From positions 1 through 47,731 of IMG/VR virus record IMGVR_UViG_3300043540_000243: a stretch of 47,731 nucleotides of DNA, one strand, 5' to 3'. A program made the translations under genes and the position numbers. Shown piece by piece: positions 27,278 to 33,665 of this stretch. Positions within the stretch are counted from its first letter, which is position 1. Every line of letters starts with the position of its first letter. The stretch comes from a virus. The notes beneath the pieces were generated by a model. It was not told where the DNA came from, made no database searches, and saw nothing but the letters and a program-made list of their open reading frames with translations.

Positions 27278-27853
27278 ATGCCTGACGTACTTGGATTTTT
27301 GAAGAAAGCCGCTCCTTGGGTAGCTACGGCCGTGAGTGCCGTCGCGCCGGGGCCAATTGGAGTTGTTGCTGGCGTCGTGTCGAAGGCGCTTGGCGGAGCG
27401 GCAGAAGTGAAACCCACGGCCGACTCTGTGCTTGCGGCGATTAGTCCACTAATGAATACCGAGGACGGCCGGCTGAAGTTGGCGCAGATCGAGGCCGACA
27501 CACAGAAGGCGTTCAACGATCTGCAGGTCAAGAGTCTCGACGAGCTGGTACAGCTTGAACAGATCGAAGCCGGTGATCGCGCGTCCGCTAGGACGATGGC
27601 ATCGACGAAGGACGTTTGGACACCGCGGCTGCTTGCTGCCTACGTGTGCTTCTCCTCGACTTTGATCCTCATCTCAGTGCTGCGTGGCTGGGATAAGGGG
27701 ATTGATGCCGTGGCCATGAACATTCTGAGTATGCTCATGGGTTTCGTTTTCAAGGACCTGACGCAAGTGCTGAACTTCTACTTTGGCACCTCCTCCGGCA
27801 GTGAGGAGAAGACAAAGCTGATCGCCAACCTCACCAACTCACCCAAACAGTAA
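27278..27853 (+). CDS. Holin, GTA-type three-TM family
   Basis: 191 residues. ATG 27278 has a near-perfect AGGAGGTGA (27267-27275). N-terminal Ala/Gly hydrophobic helix (residues 9-42), a charged middle (DTQKAFNDLQVKSLDELVQL then EAGDRASARTMASTKDVWTP), and two C-terminal membrane helices (about 109-130 and 140-160). It ends with FYFGTSSGSEEKTKLI. The DR.SAR...DVWTPR...FYFGSS.GS pattern is that of the 3TM holins first described for gene transfer agents. It would form the lesion that releases the endolysin. Confidence 0.82.
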   Translation: MPDVLGFLKKAAPWVATAVSAVAPGPIGVVAGVVSKALGGAAEVKPTADSVLAAISPLMNTEDGRLKLAQIEADTQKAFNDLQVKSLDELVQLEQIEAGDRASARTMASTKDVWTPRLLAAYVCFSSTLILISVLRGWDKGIDAVAMNILSMLMGFVFKDLTQVLNFYFGTSSGSEEKTKLIANLTNSPKQ

Positions 27854-27864
27854 CGGAGGAACAT

Positions 27865-28242
27865 ATGCTCGTGCTGGCGCTAATAGTTTCGCTCTTGGTG
27901 TACTACACAGGCTTTTACCTTTTTGCGGTCTGGTACGCACATCGCAGGATGGCTCCCGGTGGCCCACCTTCTGGTGATTTCATCGCCCAGATGGGTCATG
28001 CCGGGTGGGGTGCCTTGATCGTGAGCCAGTGTGTGATCTGGCTACCGAGGTTCGCCTGGATGGAGTCTTGGATCGCAGCACTGATCGGACTGGGTGCCGC
28101 GATACTGCTCTGGGCGGCGCCGAAGGAATTCTTGTGGGATAAGTATGTCGAGGGGCAAGATTTCGCGTCTAATCTGACGGATTTCTTGTTCTACTTGCTT
28201 GGAGCGGGAATTATCACGTCGCTAGCGGTCTCCATTCTCTGA
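27865..28242 (+). CDS. Polytopic membrane protein, last gene of rightward late region
   Basis: 125 residues with about four hydrophobic segments (residues 1-24, 45-60, 67-85 and 105-125). Short loops, one with HRRMAPGGPPSGDF. GGAGGA precedes the ATG. It ends just before a convergent minus-strand gene, marking the end of the late region. Could be an antiholin, spanin-like or superinfection-exclusion protein; not resolved by sequence. Confidence 0.6.
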   Translation: MLVLALIVSLLVYYTGFYLFAVWYAHRRMAPGGPPSGDFIAQMGHAGWGALIVSQCVIWLPRFAWMESWIAALIGLGAAILLWAAPKEFLWDKYVEGQDFASNLTDFLFYLLGAGIITSLAVSIL

Positions 28243-28266
28243 TTTAATTCCGCAAGCACCAAAACT

Positions 28267-28611
28267 TCACTGGGGCGGGGCCGGAATGGGCTGCCAGTGG
28301 GTGACATCCTCAGCCGGATGTCTGGATTTGCCAGCCCGGAAGTATTGATTGAAGCCGTCGTATCGCCATACATCCTGATAAGGCGGTGAACAGTTCCCAA
28401 AGTAAACTTGCACAGTCTGCCCACTTTTGGGATAACGCTCGGAGCACGGAACCCACCTAGTCTGCTCCCTCAGCCTCTCCACCTCGGCGGTCAACTTGAC
28501 GAACTCTTCGCGCAACATACAAAGCTCACAGGCCGATTTAGGTACGTAACCCTGATATTCGTGATCATCACAAAGCGGAACAAGTTCTTGCGTCTCACTG
28601 TCAGCGTCCAT
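28267..28611 (-). CDS. DUF551-domain protein
   Basis: 114 residues. The C-terminal half has the DUF551 pattern: WVPCSERYPKSGQTVQVYFG, then a VWRYDGF strand, then VTHWQPIPAPPQ at the end. The N-terminal half contains Cys pairs (LCDDHEY, CELCMLREEF) and a coiled-coil-like helix. DUF551 is common in phages; its function is unknown. It is the last gene of the leftward operon and starts 8 bases inside the previous gene. Confidence 0.75.
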   Translation of the reverse strand: MDADSETQELVPLCDDHEYQGYVPKSACELCMLREEFVKLTAEVERLREQTRWVPCSERYPKSGQTVQVYFGNCSPPYQDVWRYDGFNQYFRAGKSRHPAEDVTHWQPIPAPPQ

Positions 28612-28756
28612 AGCGCCTCCGCGTCATCAACACATCAAACGTTCCACTGTGCTTCGCTAAGACGAACTCTGTCGCCCCAAGCCAGTTCCATTTCCGCTTA
28701 TCGTAGAAGGCAATCAGTTCCTTGACCTCTTTCATTTTGTCAGCGTCAGCGTCCAT
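28601..28756 (-). CDS. 51-residue unknown protein
   Basis: Reads MDADADKMKEVKELIAFYDK, then KRKWNWLGATEFVLAKHSGT, ending MTRRRYGR. Start overlaps the end of the upstream small gene by 11 bases and its stop overlaps the next start by 11 bases, so it fits exactly in an overlapping operon. Basic, helical N-terminus. No family known to me. Its first 12 bases, ATGGACGCTGAC, are identical to those of the next gene. Confidence 0.5.
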   Translation of the reverse strand: MDADADKMKEVKELIAFYDKRKWNWLGATEFVLAKHSGTFDVLMTRRRYGR

Positions 28757-28919
28757 TGCGTGCCTCCCTCTCTTCCGCGATGCGTTTGATCCAATACGGA
28801 TCGGTTGCTAGCTTTTCCGCGCAGGTCTTTCCGGGTGGGCAGTGTGGGCAATCACCGAGCTTGTACCAGCCACACCAGCACTTTTCTTCCGGCGACAAAC
28901 TATCCAGATACCGCCGGGG
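28746..28919 (-). pseudogene. Zinc-site fragment fused out of frame behind a PAPS-reductase fragment
   Basis: In the reading frame that ends with TGA at 28746, the protein text becomes credible only from about 28919: RRYLDSLSPEEKCWCGWYKL, then GDCPHCPPGKTC, then ATDPYWIKRIAEE. It has CWC and CPHC cysteine pairs of a small zinc-binding protein. Upstream in this frame the text is a shadow of the reductase frame. No start codon lies near the junction. This looks like the surviving 3' part of a separate small gene. It could still be made if a start lies further upstream, at the ATG at 29009. Confidence 0.45.
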
Positions 28920-29113
28920 TATTTCTCGGACTTGAGGCGAACGAGAGATCCGCCAAGCACCGTCTGGTTGATCTCCTCTACATAGGCATAGGTAATCGGG
29001 TGCTCCCATCCGGTATCACAGAAAACCGTGGTGAACTCAGGCAGGTTCTCTTTCGCCCAAAGAACTAATGCAGTTGAGTCCTTGCCACCGGAAAAACAGA
29101 CGATATGCTTCAA
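28808..29113 (-). pseudogene. Truncated PAPS-reductase/PP-loop protein
   Basis: The first about 66 residues are a clean N-terminus of phage phosphoadenosine-phosphosulfate reductase-like proteins: MKHIVCFSGGKDSTALVLWA (PP-loop SGGKDS), FCDTGWEHPITYAYVEEIN, LGGSLVRLKSEKYPGG. After that the frame reads unrelated text (IWIVCRRKKSAGVAG...) and stops at 101 residues. Family members are usually over 200 residues, so the rest is missing and the zinc-site fragment above takes over in another frame. Likely inactive. It could be made as a short PP-loop peptide. Confidence 0.7.
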
Positions 29114-29149
29114 TGGTTCCCTATCTTTAACCGGGCAGCCTGCGCCCCT

Positions 29150-29231
29150 GGGGCGATCCTAGCCGCCCCATTTGCTTGAACCTTTCGTTAAAGCTCTACT
29201 TTAGAACCGCGAGGGGCGGAAAACCCCTCGC
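29150..29231. other. Hairpin-rich gap between two leftward genes
   Basis: The 138-base gap 29114-29251 holds two inverted repeats: GGGGCG (29150-29155) with CGCCCC (29164-29169), and GCGAGGGG (29209-29216) with CCCCTCGC (29224-29231). Neither has a clear T-tract on either strand, so simple termination is not supported. Could be RNA-stability or processing elements. Confidence 0.4.
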
Positions 29232-29251
29232 ATTTCGATGATGTGGAATAG

Positions 29252-29488
29252 TTACTCTTCCTGTCCGGCATAGATCCCGTACACATACCGTTTCTCAATC
29301 TCCATCTCTCGGCAATTCCTGCAGTTCCCGATATTCGAGAGATCCTCGCTGGTAATATCCCCGTCCACCATGAAGGCAAAGGCTGCTTTCTTTACCGGAC
29401 GCGGATTCGTCTTCCCCAATTGACAGAAGGGAACTAGGTCGGAGCCTTCCTGCAGTGGTTCTTCGGAATCGATCAAGTGAACTTTCAT
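29252..29488 (-). CDS. Small protein with CxxC near C-terminus
   Basis: 78 residues, acidic N-terminal half (IDSEEPLQEGSDLVPFCQLG), and NIGNCRNCREMEIEKRYVYG with a CxxC. Start overlaps the HNH gene stop as ATGA, so it is co-translated with it. Probably a metal-binding or HNH-associated small protein; no family recognised. Confidence 0.6.
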   Translation of the reverse strand: MKVHLIDSEEPLQEGSDLVPFCQLGKTNPRPVKKAAFAFMVDGDITSEDLSNIGNCRNCREMEIEKRYVYGIYAGQEE

Positions 29489-29856
29489 GCTGGCCGACTC
29501 CCACGCTCGGTATTACATGCGCCATGAACCGCACGGATGTTGTCGTATGAGTCGTCTCTCCAGGCTGCTCCCATTCCCCTAACCTCAATATGATCTGCAG
29601 TCGCTTCCCGGAAATCATCGATCAACAGACCACAGATGGCACACTTTCCATTCTGTTCACCCAGTTTGCGTATCATCCGCCGGCGCATCTCGGCCGGACT
29701 GCAAAGTTCCCGGTAGCCATTCCAGACTTCTGGATCAGGCACTCTGGTCACCGGCCCTTTAATCTCAACATGCCGCTTGAACTTTCGCTTCTTCTCTCGC
29801 CCACAACAGAACCGAGAGCGGTGAATCGGACACATCTCGTTGCGCTTGAGTTTCAT
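29485..29856 (-). CDS. HNH endonuclease
   Basis: 123 residues. The zinc/HNH core is at about residues 70-120: CAICGLLIDDF, then EATADHIEVRGMGAAWRDDS, then YDNIRAVHGACNTERGS. The first His of the HNH is in ADHI, the Asn in YDNIR, and the closing His in VHGACN. N-terminal part is basic with another Cys set (MCPIHRSRFCC). Length fits phage HNH proteins. Role may be packaging-related nicking or general DNA cleavage; here it is far from terminase and near VRR-NUC, so recombination/repair or host DNA attack is more likely. Its start abuts the upstream stop. Confidence 0.85.
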   Translation of the reverse strand: MKLKRNEMCPIHRSRFCCGREKKRKFKRHVEIKGPVTRVPDPEVWNGYRELCSPAEMRRRMIRKLGEQNGKCAICGLLIDDFREATADHIEVRGMGAAWRDDSYDNIRAVHGACNTERGSRPA

Positions 29857-30237
29857 CTAGCGGTGCTCCTTCAGCCATCGCAGCAAGTCATCTGAGGAGC
29901 GAACGACAAGGTAGTAGTGGCCTGCCTCCTCGACTTGGCGCTGGAATTCTTCCTGCTCAGGACGTTGCGCACCGGTGTCCGACTTCGCTTCGATCCAGAG
30001 CACGACCATATCGCCGTGACACATCCCGCAGTCATAGCGCTGTAGCCGCTGGAAGAGAGCGAGAATGTCCGCATCGCCCTTCCTGCCAAAGAATACCGGC
30101 CTTCCTTTGGCGTTCCGGATGGCACCGGAATTCCAGCGGCGGTGCCAGATGCGCTCGGCTGCCAGCAGGTCTAGGCACGCCCGGAGTACGCCTGACTCGG
30201 GGACGTTAATGCGCGATTCCTTGCATGTGCCCCTCAT
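29857..30237 (-). CDS. VRR-NUC domain nuclease
   Basis: 126 residues from the ATG at 30237, which overlaps the upstream stop as ATGA (a longer in-frame start at 30258 is possible). VRR-NUC pattern: WNSGAIRNAKGRPVFFGRKG, DADILALFQ, then VLWIEAKSDTGAQRPEQEE with the D..E.K catalytic set, and HYYLVVRSSDDLLRWL. Family enzymes cut Holliday junctions or flaps. Stand-alone versions of this size are frequent in phages. Its start codon region carries one of the 14-bp GTAAATGAGGGGCA-like sites. Confidence 0.88.
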   Translation of the reverse strand: MRGTCKESRINVPESGVLRACLDLLAAERIWHRRWNSGAIRNAKGRPVFFGRKGDADILALFQRLQRYDCGMCHGDMVVLWIEAKSDTGAQRPEQEEFQRQVEEAGHYYLVVRSSDDLLRWLKEHR

Positions 30238-30241
30238 TTGC
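30228..30241 (-). repeat. Dispersed 14-bp site, copy 3
   Basis: GCAAATGAGGGGCA, 13 of 14, over the VRR-NUC start codon, same direction as transcription. Confidence 0.6.
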
Positions 30242-30431
30242 GGACTCCCTCTGTGCATGTTTCGCTGGCTGTTTTCACCGCCTTCATCCTCGCTTCATTC
30301 AGGTGCTCGATGACAGTCTGTGCCGTCGAGGCTTGAATCTGGTAACTCCCGCCAGTGGCAAGATGCCAGAAGACTTCCTGAATCACATCTAGGTCGAATA
30401 CGCTGATTGGTACGGTAGCGGGGCTATTCAT
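30234..30431 (-). CDS. 65-residue unknown protein
   Basis: ATG at 30431 lies 8 bases inside the preceding gene and the stop overlaps the VRR-NUC start. Reads MNSPATVPISVFDLDVIQEV, then HLATGGSYQIQASTAQTVIE, ending in a basic helix. A longer ORF reaching 30542 is Ser/Pro/Thr junk from a shifted frame and is not used. No family recognised. Confidence 0.55.
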   Translation of the reverse strand: MNSPATVPISVFDLDVIQEVFWHLATGGSYQIQASTAQTVIEHLNEARMKAVKTASETCTEGVRK

Positions 30432-30858
30432 CGCTATCCTCGTACTCGTGATCGTCGTCGTACTGATCCTCTTCGGGATATTGGGCTTCGCCAGCGGCGA
30501 CGAGCTGCTTTCCTTCCGGAAGGGAGATGATTGACAGTTCACGCTTCACTAACGACTCACAGGCTTTTCTGACTGCGCTCTCGGTGCAGGGATTGAGGGC
30601 ATAAACGGCACTCGGTCCGATGTAGCGTGTGCGCCCAGGGACGGCCTCGCGTCTAACTTTCGTTCCGGCTGGTGTGAGCTGACTTCCAATGTATTCCGGA
30701 TAGGTCGTTTCGTAATCCCGTTCTGGCAATTCCGGAACATCAATACGAAACATCGCGGCTCCGCCAAAGTACTCCGTGGTGACAAATCCGGCCTCGCACT
30801 GATGACCGAACAGTTCAATTACCGCCCATCCTTCGAACTTCGCCTGTGATGCGTCCAT
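30424..30858 (-). CDS. Conserved-looking phage protein of unknown function
   Basis: 144 residues. Start ATG 30858 has a strong AGGAGG 5 bases upstream; the ATG at 30885 also fits in frame. Text such as FEGWAVIELFGHQCEAGFVT, FRIDVPELPERD, and PGRTRYIGPSAVYALNPCTE is of a type I associate with small proteins in many phages. It has no assigned function. The tail is very acidic (DQYDDDHEYEDSDE). It follows the methylase at 3 bases or so. The longer start region contains a GTAAATGAGGGGCA site. Confidence 0.65.
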   Translation of the reverse strand: MDASQAKFEGWAVIELFGHQCEAGFVTTEYFGGAAMFRIDVPELPERDYETTYPEYIGSQLTPAGTKVRREAVPGRTRYIGPSAVYALNPCTESAVRKACESLVKRELSIISLPEGKQLVAAGEAQYPEEDQYDDDHEYEDSDE

Positions 30859-30875
30859 AAGTTCCTCCTGAGTTA

Positions 30876-30889
30876 TGCCCCTCATTTAC
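30876..30889 (-). repeat. Dispersed 14-bp site, copy 4
   Basis: GTAAATGAGGGGCA, exact, between the cytosine methylase and the next gene, same direction as transcription. Confidence 0.7.
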
Positions 30890-31949
30890 CGCTTCATTGT
30901 TCTGGCTTCCGAATACGCTTCGATGAACGCCTTCGCTGTCTCCGCACAAATTGCATCGCCGTAACCCCGCAGTCGCAGAACACGGGCGGCAGCCCATGAG
31001 CCAGCGGGAATAAGCCGGGTCCAATTGGCCTCCACTTCCCGTCTCTCCCATACCACCAGTCGCAGTCGGCCCAGAAGCCGCGAGTTGCGCCTGCATCGGA
31101 AGCTGATCGAGCCGAGTTCGGGTCGAGCCATCCGGGTCCACGCCACTCTCGGACATCCCCGCTGTGTCCTTCCAATCCCGTGCGCTCGGAGTGCTCACTG
31201 TGGCCAACTCCACTATCCGGCGCGAATAATCGTTGTTCCCCGCAGCGTTGTAGGTCTCCGTTGCTGGACTTCCTGCCATCGGAGTCGGAACCGACGCGAG
31301 ATGCACTGCTGTCTCCAGATCGGATGGTGATTTCCTTCCCGGTTCTCTTTGGAACTTCGCCATGTCGTGGCCGTGCTTTGGCTGTCTGGACGTGGGCACC
31401 GAAGTACAGGCGTTGCCGGATGTGTGGCGCACCAACGCTTGCCGCTCCAAGTACCGCCTTCCCAACGGCGTAGTTCTCCGCTTCCAGGTCAGTCTGAACA
31501 AGGTCGAGCCAGCCGAATCCAATCGCGTCATCAGACTGTTCTCCAAAGATGACTGGAGGCTTGCGCTTGCGGATGAGTCGTACCCAATCAGGCCAGAGGT
31601 GACGAGGGTCATCAAACCCTTCGCCTTTGCCTGCACACGAGAAGGACGGGCAGGGGCAGCTTCCGGTCCAGACGGGTTCGTCGTCTGGCCATCCGGCGAG
31701 TCGGAGAGCGTAACTCCACACGGCGATCCCGGCGAAGAAGTGGCACTGGGTGTATCCTCGAACATCGTCTGCTGAAACATCGATAATTGATCGCTCATCG
31801 ACTTCCCCGTCTGCTACGACCCCAGCCTTGATCAGTTCGCGTATCCATTCCGCCTTCTCGGGATCATGTTCGTTGTAGTAGGCACCTTCAGCCAAGTTCC
31901 TATTCGACCCTCTTTTACCACCTACGGTTACTCCCTCGCCAGAGGTCAA
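30886..31949 (-). pseudogene. C5-cytosine DNA methyltransferase with C-terminal frameshift
   Basis: Motif I CHFFAGIAVWSYALRLAG, catalytic TGSCPCPSFSCAGKG (PCQ replaced by PCP), FGEQSDDAIG, and VGAPHIRQRLYFGA are all in one frame. That frame runs on to 30894 with an odd end after PLAHGLPP. In the frame that ends at 30886, the missing family end appears: RVLRLRGYGDAI, then KAFIEAYSEA. One extra base in the GCCGCCCGTG stretch (about 30984-30986) would join both parts, so a one-base deletion is likely. The first start (TTG 31949) is weak; TTG at 31895 is an alternative. Activity may be lost or changed, since the displaced end carries the last conserved motif. Confidence 0.75.
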
Positions 31950-31984
31950 ATTCTGGCGAATACGGGCTCACTGCTCAAAAACGC

Positions 31985-32206
31985 TTATAGCTGTCCTATC
32001 CCGCAGTAGGAGCATTCGTTGAATGGCTCTCCGATAATTGCGTTCCCTGGAACCCAGTGATGTTTGCCGTCGGGCGACAGTGGACACTTGCCGGTGATCG
32101 AGCAGTAATCGCCACCATCGACGTCGTACTGGCATTTCTCGCACGCGCCACTGAGCATGACGCGGTGCCTACCACAATTCGGACATGCAATGTTGCGATA
32201 ACTCAC
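31985..32206 (-). CDS. Small zinc-ribbon protein next to attP
   Basis: 73 residues from GTG 32206 (TTAGGAGC upstream). Three Cys pairs: ACPNCGRH, ACEKCQYD, and ECSYCGIG, plus one CSITGKC. Such multi-ribbon microproteins occur in this genome at several places. It may bind nucleic acid or the host transcription or repair machinery; this is inference. It lies between attP and the methylase. Confidence 0.6.
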   Translation of the reverse strand: MSYRNIACPNCGRHRVMLSGACEKCQYDVDGGDYCSITGKCPLSPDGKHHWVPGNAIIGEPFNECSYCGIGQL

Positions 32207-32235
32207 TTCGAAGCTCCTAATTTATCGTTTGCGAG

Positions 32236-32253
32236 TGTGACAAATGTGACAAA
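32236..32253. repeat. Left arm repeats: two TGTGACAAA in tandem
   Basis: TGTGACAAA at 32236-32244 and 32245-32253, directly abutting. Same 9-mer recurs on the other side of the tRNA-like core, so these are likely arm-type sites for the integrase N-terminal domain or an excisionase. Confidence 0.65.
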
Positions 32254-32290
32254 GCAGGTGATTCAGCAGGCAGGTAAGTTATTGATTCTA

Positions 32291-32356
32291 TGGTGGACGT
32301 GACTGGGATCGAACCAGCGACCTCATCGTTGCGAACGATGCGCTCTCCCATAGCTA
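32291..32356 (-). other. attP core: 3' part of a tRNA-Ala(CGC) gene
   Basis: The minus strand carries the 3' part of a tRNA: D-stem remnant, a perfect anticodon stem CATCG/CGATG with loop TTCGCAA (anticodon CGC at 32331-32333), a 5-base variable loop, T-arm with loop TTCGATC, acceptor 3' strand CACGTCC, A73 and CCA (32291-32293). Base 70 is U, as in tRNA-Ala (G3:U70). The 5' acceptor strand is not complementary and the D-loop is only 5 bases, so this is not a full tRNA. It lies 3 bases after the integrase stop. This is the classic attP fragment that restores the host tRNA on integration. Confidence 0.85.
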
Positions 32357-32358
32357 AC

Positions 32359-33579
32359 CTACTGAATCGTAACCACTTCGTTGCCGTTTCCCTCGCTCAA
32401 AACGGCGGTTTTTTGTGACAAGTTTGTGACAAACTGTGACAACTTCCGCAATGCACGCCGCTGCGCCTCGGGAACCGCTTGGGCGTAAATGTCCATCGTG
32501 GTCCCAACGCGCGAGTGACGCGCCAGTGCCTGCACCGTCTTTGGATCCGCCCCTGCCTCAACCAGCCAGGTGAGGAACGAACGCCGCAAGCAATGCCAGT
32601 TCACCTTCCCGAGTCCGACCGCTCGCGCGGCTGGCTTGATGTGGCGGCCGAGAATGTTGTGATCGTCCATCTCGGCGCCGGCGTACACCGACTGGAATAT
32701 GAGATCGTCCGGCCCGTCGGCGCGCACGGCCTTGACCTTGCGCGTCGCACGACCAGCTCGGTATGTAACTGTCATGTCCTTCAGTCGGTTGATACGCTGG
32801 ATCACCTCGGGCGGGACGCCGATCGTCGCTGCGCTGTGTACGCTCTTCGTGTGCGACCAGTCGCCGCGGCAGTACCGCTCCTCGATCGCGATCGAATCCT
32901 CGCCGATGCAGCGCCACTTCAGGCCGATCAATTCGCTCACGCGCAGCCCCGTCCACACGGCGACAAAGACCATTGTCGCGTACGGTTCACGGATCCCGGC
33001 GAGAATCTGCACGAACTCCTCGGGAGTGATGACGAACTTCTTTCGCTTCCCGCGCTTGTCCGGAGGCAGAGTGACATTCTCAAGGGGATTGCCTTCGACC
33101 AGTCCGAAGCGCCTGGCCGAACGCAGCACGCTCGAGAGCGCGTCGCGTACCTTCACTCGTGTCGGATGCTCGATGCTTTTCGCGGCCATCCCACTAAAGA
33201 ACACCTGCAATTCCATCGTGGTGATTTCCCGGAAGCACATCGAACCGAACACCGGCTTGAGATGGTTATCGATCGCACGCTCGTAGCTGTCTCGCGTGGT
33301 TGACGCCAGCAGTGGTGACTCGGTGATGTTGTAGTGTTTGTCCACGTAATCGCTGAACTGCATCCCGCCGCCGACGTTCTGCAAACCCTGATTGATGGAC
33401 TGCAGGTAGTCGGCTGCGAGCTTTCTTACTTCGCGTATCTTCTTCGAGCCGCTACACAGCTTTTCGCGATGCTGCCTGCGAACGCGCTGGCCGTTCTCGA
33501 AAAAGTCCTTCCGTACCCGTATGTACCACCAGTTCCCGATTCGCTCGGGTTCTGGGTCCTGATACCGACGTCTGGCCAT
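32359..33579 (-). CDS. int: Tyrosine integrase
   Basis: 406 residues from ATG 33579 (AAAGGAG 11 bases upstream); an upstream TTG at 33657 would add 26 residues. N-terminal arm-binding region with WYIRVRKDFFENGQRVRRQH, a core-binding helical domain (STTRDSYERAIDNHLKPVFG), and the catalytic domain: Arg in TGLRVSELIGLKW, His-x-x-Arg in WHCLRRSFLTWL, His in ARHSRVGTTMDIYAQ with the nucleophile Tyr in DIYAQ. Its stop is 3 bases from the attP tRNA fragment, and its last codons contain three TGTGACAA repeats. Catalyses recombination between attP and the host tRNA-Ala. Confidence 0.93.
   Translation of the reverse strand: MARRRYQDPEPERIGNWWYIRVRKDFFENGQRVRRQHREKLCSGSKKIREVRKLAADYLQSINQGLQNVGGGMQFSDYVDKHYNITESPLLASTTRDSYERAIDNHLKPVFGSMCFREITTMELQVFFSGMAAKSIEHPTRVKVRDALSSVLRSARRFGLVEGNPLENVTLPPDKRGKRKKFVITPEEFVQILAGIREPYATMVFVAVWTGLRVSELIGLKWRCIGEDSIAIEERYCRGDWSHTKSVHSAATIGVPPEVIQRINRLKDMTVTYRAGRATRKVKAVRADGPDDLIFQSVYAGAEMDDHNILGRHIKPAARAVGLGKVNWHCLRRSFLTWLVEAGADPKTVQALARHSRVGTTMDIYAQAVPEAQRRALRKLSQFVTNLSQKTAVLSEGNGNEVVTIQ
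32414..32443. repeat. Right arm repeats: three TGTGACAA copies inside int 3' end
   Basis: TGTGACAAG at 32414-32422, TGTGACAAA at 32425-32433 and TGTGACAAC at 32435-32443. Starts are 11 and 10 bases apart, one helical turn. They lie inside the integrase coding sequence, encoding a repeated SQ/VTN-type segment, about 60 bases from the tRNA core. Confidence 0.65.
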
Positions 33580-33665
33580 CTGCTCGAGTTCTCCTTTCGA
33601 GAGCAGAGAGCCTTTCTTCGCCGGCGGTAGAGTATCGGATTGTGTACGGGTAGACAACGGGTTTG

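Noticed and set aside
30815-31798. 327-codon ORF on the minus strand
   Set aside because: It is a Ser/Thr-rich shadow of the cytosine methylase, whose motifs lie in another frame of the same strand.
32291-32356. A complete functional tRNA-Ala
   Set aside because: The 5' acceptor strand does not pair and the D-loop is too short; it is the 3' fragment expected at attP.
32479-33303. 274-codon ORF antisense to the integrase
   Set aside because: The integrase catalytic motifs are clear on the other strand; this frame is an antisense shadow.
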